A stretch of 64,000 bases of DNA from Verrucomicrobiota bacterium (GTDB taxonomy: Bacteria > Verrucomicrobiota > Verrucomicrobiia > Verrucomicrobiales > Verrucomicrobiaceae): NCBI GenBank assembly GCA_025360015.1, contig JANYCZ010000002.1:1-64000 (forward strand), written 5' to 3'. Shown in pieces: positions 18,489-27,156 of the stretch (its first letter is position 1; each line of letters begins with the position of its first letter). The notes beneath the pieces were generated by a model. The model did not search any database, was not told the origin of the DNA, and worked only from the letters and a program-made list of their open reading frames with translations. The translations under genes and the position numbers were made by a program.

Positions 18489-19286
18489 TTATGCTTGGGC
18501 AGGAGCAGGGGCCGGAGCTGGAGCACCGCCACCGTAGCCACCACCACCTTGAGGTCCGCGAGGACGCTCACCACCGCGAGGACCAGGAGCGCCAGGGCGG
18601 CGATCACCACGGTCATCTCTGCGAGGGCGACGGTCGCCGGAAGGACGGGAAACGCCTTCAGGGGCATTGCCACGGTTCATCCAGCACTTGACGCCGATGA
18701 TGCCGTAAACGGTGCGTGCTTCAGCGAAGCCATAGTCGATCGGGATACGCAGGGTCTGGAGAGGCACCTTGCCCTGGCGATACCACTCAGCACGGGCGAT
18801 GTCAGCACCACCGAGGCGGCCGGCGCAGCGGAGACGGATGCCGTCAGCACCCATGTCCATGGCGGTCTGCACGGAGCGCTTCATGGCGCGGCGGAAGGAA
18901 ATACGGCGCTCAAGCTGAACGGCGACGGCCTCTGCGACGAGCTGGGCGTCGAGCTCAGGCTGCTTGATTTCGAAGATGTCGATCTTGACCTGCTTGCCAC
19001 CGCACATTTCGGAGACCTTCTGGCTCATCACGTCGATTTCCTGACCTTTACGGCCGATGACGAGACCCGGGCGGGCGGTGTGGAGGGTCACACGGACCTG
19101 GTTCCAGGCGCGCTCGATGACGATCTTGGAGATCGCAGCCTGCATGAGCTTCTCTTTGAGATAGCCACGGATGGCGAGATCGCTGTGGAGCGAATCTGCA
19201 TATTCTTTTTCAGGTGCGTACCACTTGGAGCGCCAGTCTTTGGTGACTGCGAGGCGGAAGCCGATCGGATTTACTTTCTGTCCCAT
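18489..19286 (-). CDS. rpsC: 30S ribosomal protein S3 with long RG/Pro-rich C-terminal tail
   Basis: S3 forms part of the mRNA entry channel and has helicase activity on mRNA. The KH domain contains RPGLVIGRKGQEIDV, and the C-terminal S3 domain ends YGIIGVKCWMNRGN near residue 205. A further ~60 residues are disordered and rich in Arg, Gly, Asp and then Ala-Pro repeats (RRDDRGDRRPGAPGPRGGERP). Bacterial S3 tails are usually much shorter, so the extension, near the mRNA entry site, may add RNA contacts. That role is inference. Confidence 0.97.
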   Translation of the reverse strand: MGQKVNPIGFRLAVTKDWRSKWYAPEKEYADSLHSDLAIRGYLKEKLMQAAISKIVIERAWNQVRVTLHTARPGLVIGRKGQEIDVMSQKVSEMCGGKQVKIDIFEIKQPELDAQLVAEAVAVQLERRISFRRAMKRSVQTAMDMGADGIRLRCAGRLGGADIARAEWYRQGKVPLQTLRIPIDYGFAEARTVYGIIGVKCWMNRGNAPEGVSRPSGDRRPRRDDRGDRRPGAPGPRGGERPRGPQGGGGYGGGAPAPAPAPAQA

Positions 19287-19319
19287 AAAGTGAAGAGGTG
19301 CGGTTGGGGGGCGTTGCGG

Positions 19320-19757
19320 TTATTCAGAAGCTTTCTTGGCTTTGGCTGCCTTTTTGAGGGCAGGAGCGTTCCGGCGGGCGGACTTCGGAGCCTTCTTCTC
19401 ACCTTCAGCCTTGGCGTCTTCAGCCTTCGGCGCGCCAATGATGACGGTGATGTGAGTCATGCGCTTCTTGATCGGAGCGGCTGAGCCACGGGCGCGTGGC
19501 ATGATGCGGCTCAGGACCGGGCCCGGAGTGGCGATGGCGGACTGGACGATGAAGTCGGAGGCATCCTGCTCGTGGTTGTTCTCAGCATTCGCGATGGCGG
19601 AGCGGAGAGTCTTGCCCACAAGGAAGGCGGCTTTTTTGGGAGTGAAGTCGAGAACGCTCAGCGCCTGGGAGACGGGCATGCCGGTGATGGCACGTGTGAC
19701 CTGACGGGCTTTCTGCGAGGAGATCCTGGCGTATTTGAGGACGGAACGGACGGACAT
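19320..19757 (-). CDS. rplV: 50S ribosomal protein L22 with basic C-terminal tail
   Basis: L22 lines the narrowest part of the peptide exit tunnel. The core covers residues 1-112, with KYARISSQKARQVTRAITGM near the N-terminus and the tunnel-loop region RIMPRARGSAAPIKKRMTHITVII. The last ~30 residues are a Lys/Ala-rich tail. In transcription order it follows a secreted-protein gene rather than rpsS directly, which breaks the almost universal rpsS-rplV adjacency. Confidence 0.97.
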   Translation of the reverse strand: MSVRSVLKYARISSQKARQVTRAITGMPVSQALSVLDFTPKKAAFLVGKTLRSAIANAENNHEQDASDFIVQSAIATPGPVLSRIMPRARGSAAPIKKRMTHITVIIGAPKAEDAKAEGEKKAPKSARRNAPALKKAAKAKKASE

Positions 19758-19783
19758 AAAGCGAGGGGGGGTTCTTGACTTCG

Positions 19784-20563
19784 TTAGAGAGATTTGTTGA
19801 GATCGACGCGACCCCGGTCACCGACGCGGACGGGATCGTTTGCAGTGGCCAGTTCCTGGACGACTGCACCACAGACAGAGTTGCGGACTTCAGTGACGAG
19901 GACTTTGGCGATGGGCTTGTCTTCGCGGAAAATTTCGAAGGGCATGCCGGGCTTCACGCCATCTTTGGCACCGATGGAGAGGACGGCGATGCCGAGCTCC
20001 ATCTTGAGACTGACGACGCGGGCGTTTTGCAGACTACCAGCGGCCTGGGCGGTCTGACCACCACCGGCTTTGACGAGGGCGGCGTCGGCCTGGGTGATGG
20101 CTTTGTTGAGGCGGTCGGCGGCAGCAGGATCAGCGTTGGGGGCGCTTTTCATGAGGCCCATGCCGGACTCAGCCAGTTCAATCAGAGAGTTGGCGAGTTC
20201 ATCGCGCTGCTCCTTCATGATGCGCAGGTCGCTAAGGGCGGCGAGCAGGCGCTCCTGGGTCTGATCCTTGGAGTTTTCGAGGGCGCCGACGCCAAGACCT
20301 TCGAGCAGACCACGCAGTTTTTCGTAGCGGTCCTTAAGCTCGTTGGTTTCAGCGTTGGCAGCGGCAGCGCTCTGGGCCAGCGCGTCGTTCTTATCCTTGG
20401 CGGCAAGAAGCAGAGCATCCTGCGCCTGGATCTTCCCGGCGGCGACTTGAAGCGAGATATGCAGTTCCTGGTTTTCGAGCTTGTCATCCGCACGCAGACC
20501 TGACACACCCGCTGCGAGAAGCAGCGAGAGAGTGATGCAGGTGATGGAAGCGCGGAGTGACAT
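19784..20563 (-). CDS. Secreted coiled-coil protein embedded in the S10 ribosomal operon, function unknown
   Basis: The 259-aa product begins with a signal peptide (ITLSLLLAAGVSGLRA, cleavage near residue 25). A region of about 100 residues follows that is rich in Lys, Asp, Glu, Ala and Gln and likely forms a coiled coil. The C-terminal ~75 residues look like a small beta-domain (GIAVLSIGAKDGVKPGMPFEIFRE, then DPVRVGDRGRVDL). It starts 22 nt after the rpsS stop and ends 26 nt before rplV, in the same orientation, so it must be co-transcribed with ribosomal genes. I do not recognise a named family. An exported protein is out of place here; it could be envelope-associated and growth-rate linked. 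Confidence 0.85.
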   Translation of the reverse strand: MSLRASITCITLSLLLAAGVSGLRADDKLENQELHISLQVAAGKIQAQDALLLAAKDKNDALAQSAAAANAETNELKDRYEKLRGLLEGLGVGALENSKDQTQERLLAALSDLRIMKEQRDELANSLIELAESGMGLMKSAPNADPAAADRLNKAITQADAALVKAGGGQTAQAAGSLQNARVVSLKMELGIAVLSIGAKDGVKPGMPFEIFREDKPIAKVLVTEVRNSVCGAVVQELATANDPVRVGDRGRVDLNKSL

Positions 20564-20585
20564 GAAGAATCTCGAAGCTCAGGAA

Positions 20586-20864
20586 TTACTTGGCGGCCTT
20601 GACGGTGACGGCACCGTGGGACTTGAACAGACGGGTCAGGGAAAACTCCCCGAGACGATGGCCGACCATGTTTTCAGTCACATAGACGGAGACGAAGTCT
20701 TTGCCGTTGTGAACGAGGAAGGTGTGGCCGACGAGGTCAGGAGTGACCATGGAGGAACGGGCCCAGGTTTTGATGGGGCGTTTCTGCTTGGCGTCGTTGA
20801 GCTTGTCCACCTTGTCGAGGAGGGCTTGCTGAACGAAGGGGCCTTTTTTGAGGGAGCGTGCCAT
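20586..20864 (-). CDS. rpsS: 30S ribosomal protein S19
   Basis: S19 forms a complex with S13 in the head of the small subunit near the A-site tRNA. The 92-aa protein is canonical: [20 protein letters not shown] at the start, then [47 protein letters not shown] in separate conserved blocks. It follows rplB by 24 nt. Confidence 0.98.
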   Translation of the reverse strand: MARSLKKGPFVQQALLDKVDKLNDAKQKRPIKTWARSSMVTPDLVGHTFLVHNGKDFVSVYVTENMVGHRLGEFSLTRLFKSHGAVTVKAAK

Positions 20865-20888
20865 GAGAGTGCTTGATTGAGGAATGGA

Positions 20889-21728
20889 TTACTTCTTGGC
20901 GTTACGGCCCTGGATGATGAGCTTGTTCGTCGCCTTCTTCTTGTTGCGGGTCTTCTCACCCTTCGCGTGGCCCCAGGGGCTGAGCAGATGCTGACGACCA
21001 CCACCGGACTTGGAACGGCCTTCACCACCACCGTTCGGATGGTCGATCGGGTTCATACACATGCCGCGGACGGTTGGGCGGGTGCCCAGCCAGCGGGTGC
21101 GGCCCGCCTTGGCACTGACCACATTCATGTGCTCAATGTTGCCGACCTGGCCAATCGTGGCGTAACAGACGGAGAGGATCTTGCGGATTTCTCCGGAAGG
21201 CATGCGGACCAGGGCGAAGTCACCTTCACGGTTGGAAAGCACAGCGGCCTGACCAGCGGCACGGGCGACGACGCCACCTTTGCCGGGGGAGAGTTCGATG
21301 TTGTGGATCGAAGTTCCGAGAGGGATCTTGCTCAGAGGAAGGGCATTGCCCACATCTGGAGCGGCCTTTTCACCTGCCATCACCAGAGCACCCACTGCGA
21401 GTGAATTGGGGGCGAGGATGTAGGCGCGCTGGCCGTCCTTGTACTCGACGAGGGCGATGCGAGCGGAGCGGTTTGGATCGTATTCGATCCCGACCACCTT
21501 GGCTGCTTCATCACGGCGTGAGCGCTTGAAGTCGATGAGACGGTAACGTCTGTCGTGACCACCGCCGATGTGACGGCAGGTGATACGGCCAGTGTTGTTG
21601 CGGCCACCGGATTTGCGGAGAGCCACGGTGAGGCTTTTCTCCGGCGAATGCTTGGTGATCTCCTCGAAGGAGTTCCACTCTTTGTAGCGATTGGTGGGCG
21701 TGGTAGGCTTGAATGTTTTCAGCGCCAT
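20889..21728 (-). CDS. rplB: 50S ribosomal protein L2
   Basis: L2 is a core protein needed for subunit association and peptidyl transferase function. The 279-aa protein has the usual blocks: [37 protein letters not shown], and a C-terminal [21 protein letters not shown] loop. The loop reads DHPNGGGEG, whereas E. coli has DHPHGGGEG; the second His is replaced by Asn. Other phyla also vary at this site, so this is a lineage difference rather than a defect. Confidence 0.98.
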   Translation of the reverse strand: MALKTFKPTTPTNRYKEWNSFEEITKHSPEKSLTVALRKSGGRNNTGRITCRHIGGGHDRRYRLIDFKRSRRDEAAKVVGIEYDPNRSARIALVEYKDGQRAYILAPNSLAVGALVMAGEKAAPDVGNALPLSKIPLGTSIHNIELSPGKGGVVARAAGQAAVLSNREGDFALVRMPSGEIRKILSVCYATIGQVGNIEHMNVVSAKAGRTRWLGTRPTVRGMCMNPIDHPNGGGEGRSKSGGGRQHLLSPWGHAKGEKTRNKKKATNKLIIQGRNAKK

Positions 21729-21764
21729 GACGGTAGGATAAGTTAAAGGGTTGCGGGCCTGGGT

Positions 21765-22049
21765 TTAGGCGAGGTCGAACTTTTCACCCGCTTTGAGGCG
21801 GACGATCGCTTTCTTCCAGTGATTGGTGCGGCCGTAATCAGCGCGACGTTCACGACGGGCCTTGCCGTCATAGTTCGCAGTGCGGACACCGGTGACTTTT
21901 TTGCCAAACAGTTTTTCGATGGCCTGTTTGATGTCGATTTTGGTGGCTTCGACATCGACGGAGAACACGTACTCGTTGTTCTTTTCTCCCAGCAGCGTGG
22001 CTTTTTCGCTGAGACGGATGGTTTTGATGACTTTATGAAGGTCTTTCAT
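21765..22049 (-). CDS. rplW: 50S ribosomal protein L23
   Basis: L23 lies at the exit of the peptide tunnel and docks trigger factor and SRP. The 94-aa protein has the typical VIKTIRLSEKATLLGEKNNEYVFSVD N-terminal half and DIKQAIEKLFGKKVTGVRTANYDGK, with a slightly extended basic loop. It starts 2 nt after the rplD stop, so translation is probably coupled. Confidence 0.97.
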   Translation of the reverse strand: MKDLHKVIKTIRLSEKATLLGEKNNEYVFSVDVEATKIDIKQAIEKLFGKKVTGVRTANYDGKARRERRADYGRTNHWKKAIVRLKAGEKFDLA

Positions 22050-22051
22050 GA

Positions 22052-22663
22052 TCAGGCGGTCCTCTTGGCAAGGGTTTCAAGGGCGTCACCGGTCAACACA
22101 ACGCTGCGGTAGCGCAGGAGGTGCTCGGCATTTACGTCGTCAGCGGAGATGAGCTGGACGTTCTGGACATTGCGGCCGGCGCGGAAGGTGAGTTCATCAA
22201 AGCCAGTGCCGATGAGCAGCACGTTCTTGGCGGTGCTGAGATTGTTGACGGCGGCGATGAAGCTTTTCGTCTTGCCATCAGCGATGGAGAAGGCGCCAGT
22301 GGTCAGCACTTCACCATCCAGGATGCGGGCGGTCAAAGCGGCGCGGAGAGCGAGCTTCTTGATGCCTTTGGTGGTCTTCTTGGCCCAGATGGTGGTGTTG
22401 CGTGGGCCGAAGACGACGCCACCACCGCTCCAGATAGGGGAACGCTTGCTGCCCATACGAGCATTGCCGGTTCCCTTCTGGTTCCAAAGCTTCTTGCCGG
22501 AGCCGGCAACTTCAGAACGGTTTTTGGTGTGGGCGTTGCCCTGACGGCGGTTGGCACGGTAGGCCACCAGCGTGTCGTTGAGAGCCTGGGAGCCTTTATA
22601 GCCCTCGGTCAGTTGAATGTTGGCCGCCTTGGCGGCTTCGGCGGAGAGAATGGTCGCGGACAT
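22052..22663 (-). CDS. rplD: 50S ribosomal protein L4
   Basis: L4 reaches into the peptide exit tunnel and, in E. coli, represses the S10 operon. The 203-aa protein contains the conserved loop AYRANRRQGNAHTKNRSEV, GSGKKLWNQKGTGNARMGSKRSPIWSGGG as separate blocks, and a C-terminal globular part ending RSVVLTGDALETLAKR. Length is typical. Confidence 0.97.
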   Translation of the reverse strand: MSATILSAEAAKAANIQLTEGYKGSQALNDTLVAYRANRRQGNAHTKNRSEVAGSGKKLWNQKGTGNARMGSKRSPIWSGGGVVFGPRNTTIWAKKTTKGIKKLALRAALTARILDGEVLTTGAFSIADGKTKSFIAAVNNLSTAKNVLLIGTGFDELTFRAGRNVQNVQLISADDVNAEHLLRYRSVVLTGDALETLAKRTA

Positions 22664-22680
22664 GGTTCAGTTCCTCGTGA

Positions 22681-23334
22681 TTATTTCTTAACGACGGCTT
22701 TTTTGCCGGGGCGCACCACAACGATGCTGCCTTTGTTGCCGGGGAGTGCGCCTTTGATGAGAAGGATGCCTTCTTCAGGGCGGCTCTGCACGACCACGAG
22801 ATTCTGCGTGGTGCAGCGGGTGGTGCCGTCATGGCCGGGCATCTTCTGGTTCTTCCAGACGAGACCTGGGGTCAGACGGCAGCCGATGGAACCAGGACGA
22901 CGATGCATCATGTGACCATGGGTGGCAGGCTGTCCGGCGAAGTTCCAGCGCTTGACGACGCCCTGGAAGCCTTTGCCCTTGGTGTTGCCGATGACGTCAA
23001 CCACCTGACCGACGCTGAAGATGCTCGCGTCGAGCTTGGAGTCTGCAGCAGGGAGCTGGTCGTCGCCAGTGAGGCGGAATTCCTTGACGATGCGCTTGGC
23101 CATCGTGCAACCGTGCTTCTTGAAGTGACCCAGCAGCGGCTTGGTGACGCGTGAATCCTTCAGCTGGTCGCCGTAGCCGACCTGCACTGCGCTGTACTTG
23201 TCTTTGCCATCGCTGCGCTTCACCTGAAGAATGGTGTTGCCGCTGACGTCAACCACTGTGACCGAGATTGCGTCGCCTTTAGCGTCGTAAACTTTGGTCA
23301 TACCGAGTTTTTTACCGATCAATCCGAGACTCAT
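22681..23334 (-). CDS. rplC: 50S ribosomal protein L3
   Basis: L3 starts large-subunit assembly and extends a loop to the peptidyl transferase centre. The 217-aa protein starts MSLGLIGKKLGMTKVYD and contains GKGFQGVVKRWNF, ATHGHMMHRRPGSIG and MPGHDGTTRCTTQNL, in which the central loop has the conserved histidines. Gene order after rpsJ is standard. Confidence 0.97.
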   Translation of the reverse strand: MSLGLIGKKLGMTKVYDAKGDAISVTVVDVSGNTILQVKRSDGKDKYSAVQVGYGDQLKDSRVTKPLLGHFKKHGCTMAKRIVKEFRLTGDDQLPAADSKLDASIFSVGQVVDVIGNTKGKGFQGVVKRWNFAGQPATHGHMMHRRPGSIGCRLTPGLVWKNQKMPGHDGTTRCTTQNLVVVQSRPEEGILLIKGALPGNKGSIVVVRPGKKAVVKK

Positions 23335-23370
23335 GAGTTTGTCCTCCTGTGTTAAATATAATGAGATCGA

Positions 23371-23679
23371 TTAGATCTTAATGGTGATGTCCACGCCGGA
23401 AGGGAGATTGAGCTTCTTGAGCTCGTCCACGGTGCGGGAAGTAGGGTCAACGATGTCCAGCAGGCGCTTGTGCGTGCGGATTTCGAACTGGTCCATCGAC
23501 TTCTTATCGACGTGCGGGGAACGGTTGACGGTGAACTTTTCGATGCGCGTTGGCAGCGGGATAGGGCCTGCGACACGTGCGCCGGTGCGCTTCGCGGTTT
23601 CGACGATGTCGGCAGTGCTCTTGTCGAGCACGCGGTAGTCATAGGCGCGAAGGCGGATTCTGATGCGTTGATTAGTCAT
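23371..23679 (-). CDS. rpsJ: 30S ribosomal protein S10 (NusE)
   Basis: S10 belongs to the small-subunit head and, as NusE, couples transcription and translation. The 102-aa protein is canonical: [18 protein letters not shown] at the N-terminus, [29 protein letters not shown] split over the middle, and [13 protein letters not shown] at the end. It follows fusA by 40 nt; tuf, which often lies between them, is absent. Confidence 0.98.
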   Translation of the reverse strand: MTNQRIRIRLRAYDYRVLDKSTADIVETAKRTGARVAGPIPLPTRIEKFTVNRSPHVDKKSMDQFEIRTHKRLLDIVDPTSRTVDELKKLNLPSGVDITIKI

Positions 23680-23719
23680 GACGATGGTCCGGGGATTAGA
23701 GTTTCAATGCGCGTGGACG

Positions 23720-25867
23720 TTACTTGGAGCCTCCACGCTGCTCGACGATCTGCTCAACAATATTATGCGGGACCTGCTCGAAGTGAGAAGGCTGCATCGA
23801 GTAGCTGGCGCGTCCGGAGGAGAGTGTGCGGATGGCGGTGGAGTAGCCAAACATTTCAGCCAGGGGAACTTCAGCGCGGAGGATGGCGGTCATCCCGCGG
23901 CTGTCCATGCCCTGAATCTTGCCACGGCGGCGGTTAAGGTCACCCATGATGTCGCCCTGATAATCTTCCGGTGTGGAGGCTTCCACGGCCATGATGGGTT
24001 CAAGGAGAATGCACTTGGCTTTCTTGAGTGCGTCTTTCACGGCGAAGATGCCGGCCATTTTGAAGGCGTTTTCGTTGGAGTCCACTTCATGGCTGGAGCC
24101 ATCGACAAGTTCGATGTGCATGTCGATCACTGGATAACCAGCGATGATGCCGTTGAGAGCAGCTTCCACGCAGCCGGCCTTGGCTGGGTTGATGAATTCC
24201 TTGGGAATCGTGCCGCCGACCACTTTGTTTTCGACGACGATGCCGGAGCCCTTCTCACCAGGACGGATCTTGACGACGACGTGTCCGTATTGACCACGAC
24301 CACCAGACTGCTTGACCAGCTTGCCTTCGCCATCGGCTGGGAGGGTGAGCGTTTCGCGGTAGGCGATCTGTGGCTTGCCAGTGGTGGTTTCCACTTTGTG
24401 CTCGCGCTTGAGGCGGTCGCAGAGAATTTCGAGATGCAGCTCGCCCATGCCGGCGATGATGACCTGGCCGGTTTCTTCGTCGGTCTTGACGAAGAATGTC
24501 GGATCTTCTTCGGAGAGGCGCTGGAGGGCGTTGCCCATCTTTTCCTGGTCGCCCTTGGTCTTTGGCTCGACGGCCATGGAGATCACGGGTTCTGGGAATG
24601 TTGGTGGCTCGAGCAGGATGTCGAGATCTTCATCACAGAAGGTGTCGCCAGTGCGAACGTCCTTCACACCCACGAGGGCGGCGATGTCACCGGAGTAGCA
24701 GGTGTCGATGTCCTTATGGACACTGGCCTGGATCTGGATGAGGCGGCCCACACGCTCAGACTTGCGGGTGCGGGGATTGTAGATGGTGTCGCCCTTGGAA
24801 ACCTTGCCGGAATACACACGGAAGAACACGAGGCGGCCGAATTTGTCGGACCAGAGCTTGAAACCGAGGGCGCAGAACTTGCCGGCGTCATTTGGAATGG
24901 CTTCGACCTTGGTGTCTGGATCGTCCACGAGCTGGCCGGTCTGAGGCTCAATGTCAAGAGGACCGGGGAGATAGTCGATCACGGCGTCGATCAGATACTG
25001 CACGCCCTTGTTCTTGAAGGCGGAACCACCGGCCATTGGGATGATCTTGTTGGCGATCACCGTGCGGCGAAGGGCTTCCTTGACTTCCTTGATCGTGATT
25101 GGCAGCTCTTCGAGGAACTTCATGCCGAGTTCTTCGTCCTGGTTGCAGATTTCTGCGACGAGCTCGTCATAGGCTTTTTTGGCCTTCGCGATTTCCGCGC
25201 CTTCGAGGTCACGCACCGAGTAGGAGGAGCCAAACTTTTCGTCATCGTTGTAGATGATGGCCTTCTGATTCACCACGTCGATCTGGCCGATGAGGCTTTC
25301 TTCGGCACCGATCGGGATGAGGATCGGCCAGGCATTGGCGCCGAGCTTCTTGCGCACATCAATGACCACGTTGTCGAAGTTGGCACCGGTGCGGTCCATC
25401 TTGTTGACGAAAGCGATGCGAGGAACGCGATACTTTTCCGCCTGACGATAAACGGTTTCCGACTGCGGCTGCACGCCGGCAACAGCGCAAAGCACGAAGA
25501 TAGCGCCGTCGAGCACTCGGAGGGAACGTTCCACTTCAGCAGTGAAGTCCACGTGGCCGGGGGTGTCGATGATGTTGACGCGAATGTCTTCCAGTTCACG
25601 AAGCTTGAAGATGCCCTCTTCCTTAAGCTGCTTCCAGCGTGCCGTCACAGCAGCGGAGGTGATGGTGATACCACGTTCTTTTTCCTGTTCCATCCAGTCT
25701 GTGGTCGCAGCGCCGTCATGCACTTCGCCGATCTTGTGGATCATGCCGGTGTAGAACAGAATACGCTCGGTCAGGGTCGTCTTGCCCGCGTCAATGTGGG
25801 CACAGATCCCGATGTTGCGGGTGCGCTCAAGTGGGTATTCGCGGTTGGGGGAATTGGGGTTCGACAT
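23720..25867 (-). CDS. fusA: Translation elongation factor G
   Basis: EF-G is the GTPase that drives ribosomal translocation. G-domain motifs are all present: the P-loop AHIDAGKTTLTERIL, switch I RGITITSAA, DTPGHVDF and NKMDRTGA. Later domains contain GGRGQYGHVVVKIRP and RRRGKIQGMDSRG. The start is taken at the ATG at 25867 (MSNPNSPNREYPLERTRNIG), giving 715 aa; an upstream in-frame start at 25987 would overlap rpsG and add 40 Ser/Thr/Pro-rich residues that are not EF-G-like. Confidence 0.97.
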   Translation of the reverse strand: MSNPNSPNREYPLERTRNIGICAHIDAGKTTLTERILFYTGMIHKIGEVHDGAATTDWMEQEKERGITITSAAVTARWKQLKEEGIFKLRELEDIRVNIIDTPGHVDFTAEVERSLRVLDGAIFVLCAVAGVQPQSETVYRQAEKYRVPRIAFVNKMDRTGANFDNVVIDVRKKLGANAWPILIPIGAEESLIGQIDVVNQKAIIYNDDEKFGSSYSVRDLEGAEIAKAKKAYDELVAEICNQDEELGMKFLEELPITIKEVKEALRRTVIANKIIPMAGGSAFKNKGVQYLIDAVIDYLPGPLDIEPQTGQLVDDPDTKVEAIPNDAGKFCALGFKLWSDKFGRLVFFRVYSGKVSKGDTIYNPRTRKSERVGRLIQIQASVHKDIDTCYSGDIAALVGVKDVRTGDTFCDEDLDILLEPPTFPEPVISMAVEPKTKGDQEKMGNALQRLSEEDPTFFVKTDEETGQVIIAGMGELHLEILCDRLKREHKVETTTGKPQIAYRETLTLPADGEGKLVKQSGGRGQYGHVVVKIRPGEKGSGIVVENKVVGGTIPKEFINPAKAGCVEAALNGIIAGYPVIDMHIELVDGSSHEVDSNENAFKMAGIFAVKDALKKAKCILLEPIMAVEASTPEDYQGDIMGDLNRRRGKIQGMDSRGMTAILRAEVPLAEMFGYSTAIRTLSSGRASYSMQPSHFEQVPHNIVEQIVEQRGGSK

Positions 25868-25913
25868 GGGGTCGGAAGAACGAAAAGTGGACGGAAAGTG
25901 TGAAGTGAAACGA

Positions 25914-26387
25914 TTAGAAGCGGAAGTGGGCGAAGGCGCGGTTGGCCTGGGCCTGCTTGTGAACGTCGTCGCGTTTGCGGACGGCATTCCCCTGCCCTTG
26001 TGCGGCGTCCTTCAGCTCATTGGCCAGGGCGCGGTGCATTGCCTGACCTTTGCGGCCACGGGCAAAACCAACGATCCAGCGCATGGCGAGGGATTCCTGA
26101 CGACGAGGAGAGACTTCGAGGGGCACCTGATAGGTGGCACCACCGACGCGGCGGGCTTTGACTTCCACGCGTGGCTTGGTGTTCTCGATGGCGCGATTGA
26201 AGAGCTCAAGAGGATCGACGCTGTCGGTCTTGTCGTTAAGCGCCTCAATGGCGGAATAGACGATGCGCTCAGCGAGCGACTTCTTGCCATCAAGCATGAT
26301 GTTGCTGATGAGAGTGGCGACGAGCTCGCTGTCGTAGCGACTGTCTTTGCGAACCTCTTTGTTATAAACGCGTTTTCTGCGGGCCAT
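25914..26387 (-). CDS. rpsG: 30S ribosomal protein S7
   Basis: S7 starts assembly of the small-subunit head and, in E. coli, represses the str operon. The 157-aa protein starts MARRKRVYNKEVRKDSRYDSELVATLISNIM in conserved blocks and contains GGATYQVPLEVSPRRQESLAMRWIV. It lies between rpsL and fusA, as in the standard str operon. Confidence 0.98.
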   Translation of the reverse strand: MARRKRVYNKEVRKDSRYDSELVATLISNIMLDGKKSLAERIVYSAIEALNDKTDSVDPLELFNRAIENTKPRVEVKARRVGGATYQVPLEVSPRRQESLAMRWIVGFARGRKGQAMHRALANELKDAAQGQGNAVRKRDDVHKQAQANRAFAHFRF

Positions 26388-26421
26388 GGCTTGATGAGAT
26401 AAAGTGTGAAATCAGCGGGAA

Positions 26422-26826
26422 TTATTTCTTCTTCGCGGCAGCGGCGGCAGCACCGGGCTTCGGACGCTTTGCACCGTACTTGGAACGGCCACGACGGCGG
26501 GCGTCAACACCAAGGCAGTCAAGGGTGCCGCGGACGATGTGATAACGCACACCTGGCAAATCCTTCACACGACCACCACGCACCAGCACGATGCTGTGCT
26601 CTTGAAGATTGTGACCTTCACCACCGATGTAGGCGATGACTTCGTATCCGTTGGTCAGACGCACTTTGGCCACCTTACGCAGAGCGGAGTTAGGCTTCTT
26701 CGGTGTGCGGGTCATCACCTGAAGGCAGACGCCACGACGCTGCGGACACTTTGCAAGCGCAGGAGACTTCGACTTTACCGCTTTGTCTTTGCGGCCGTGT
26801 CTGACGAGTTGATTGATGGTGGGCAT
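26422..26826 (-). CDS. rpsL: 30S ribosomal protein S12
   Basis: S12 sits in the decoding centre and affects translational accuracy. The 134-aa protein starts [13 protein letters not shown] and contains [19 protein letters not shown], including the lysine whose mutation gives streptomycin resistance in other bacteria, so the site looks wild-type. [32 protein letters not shown] follows in the usual order. A short Ala/Lys tail ends the protein. It is the first gene of the operon; rpoB and rpoC are not upstream. Confidence 0.98.
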   Translation of the reverse strand: MPTINQLVRHGRKDKAVKSKSPALAKCPQRRGVCLQVMTRTPKKPNSALRKVAKVRLTNGYEVIAYIGGEGHNLQEHSIVLVRGGRVKDLPGVRYHIVRGTLDCLGVDARRRGRSKYGAKRPKPGAAAAAAKKK

Positions 26827-27156
26827 GGTGTGAAAGAGCTGTGAACCTTTGGCTCATCGGAGCCAGTTTCGGAAGACAGCGCGCCATGCTCACAATGAGC
26901 ACACGCAGACTTTTCCGGTTCTGGTTCCGATAATGAAGAGCCTCCGTGGAGGTTCTTGATTTGCCGGTTTCGTTGAGGAAGCCGGGCCTTGGGGAGCGCG
27001 CATTCTGGCGAGTCGCCGAGGGCTCGCAAGCTCTTTTTAACTCTTTTTGAATTATTTATTCACATTCTCGCGGCCAGCGCTGGCGCTTTTGTGAACAACC
27101 TCCAGCGAATTCAACCCCATACGCGCTACTTCGATGTCGATGTCGAGAGCATGCTG
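26827..27156 (-). promoter_or_regulatory. Leader and presumed promoter region of the str-S10-spc operon
   Basis: This 330-bp stretch holds no convincing gene. On the minus strand an AT-rich block around 27030-27065 (with the direct repeat AAAAAGAG twice) is the best place for the operon promoter, and would leave a leader of about 200 nt. Just downstream lies a GC-rich potential hairpin: GGCGAGTCGCC at 27007-27017 is a perfect palindrome about its centre. I could not identify -35 and -10 boxes with confidence. Confidence 0.4.

Noticed and set aside
23678..25903. Open frame of 741 codons on the plus strand opposite fusA
   Set aside because: It lies antisense to a strongly conserved EF-G gene, has no family motif and a composition typical of the reverse frame of GC-rich coding DNA.
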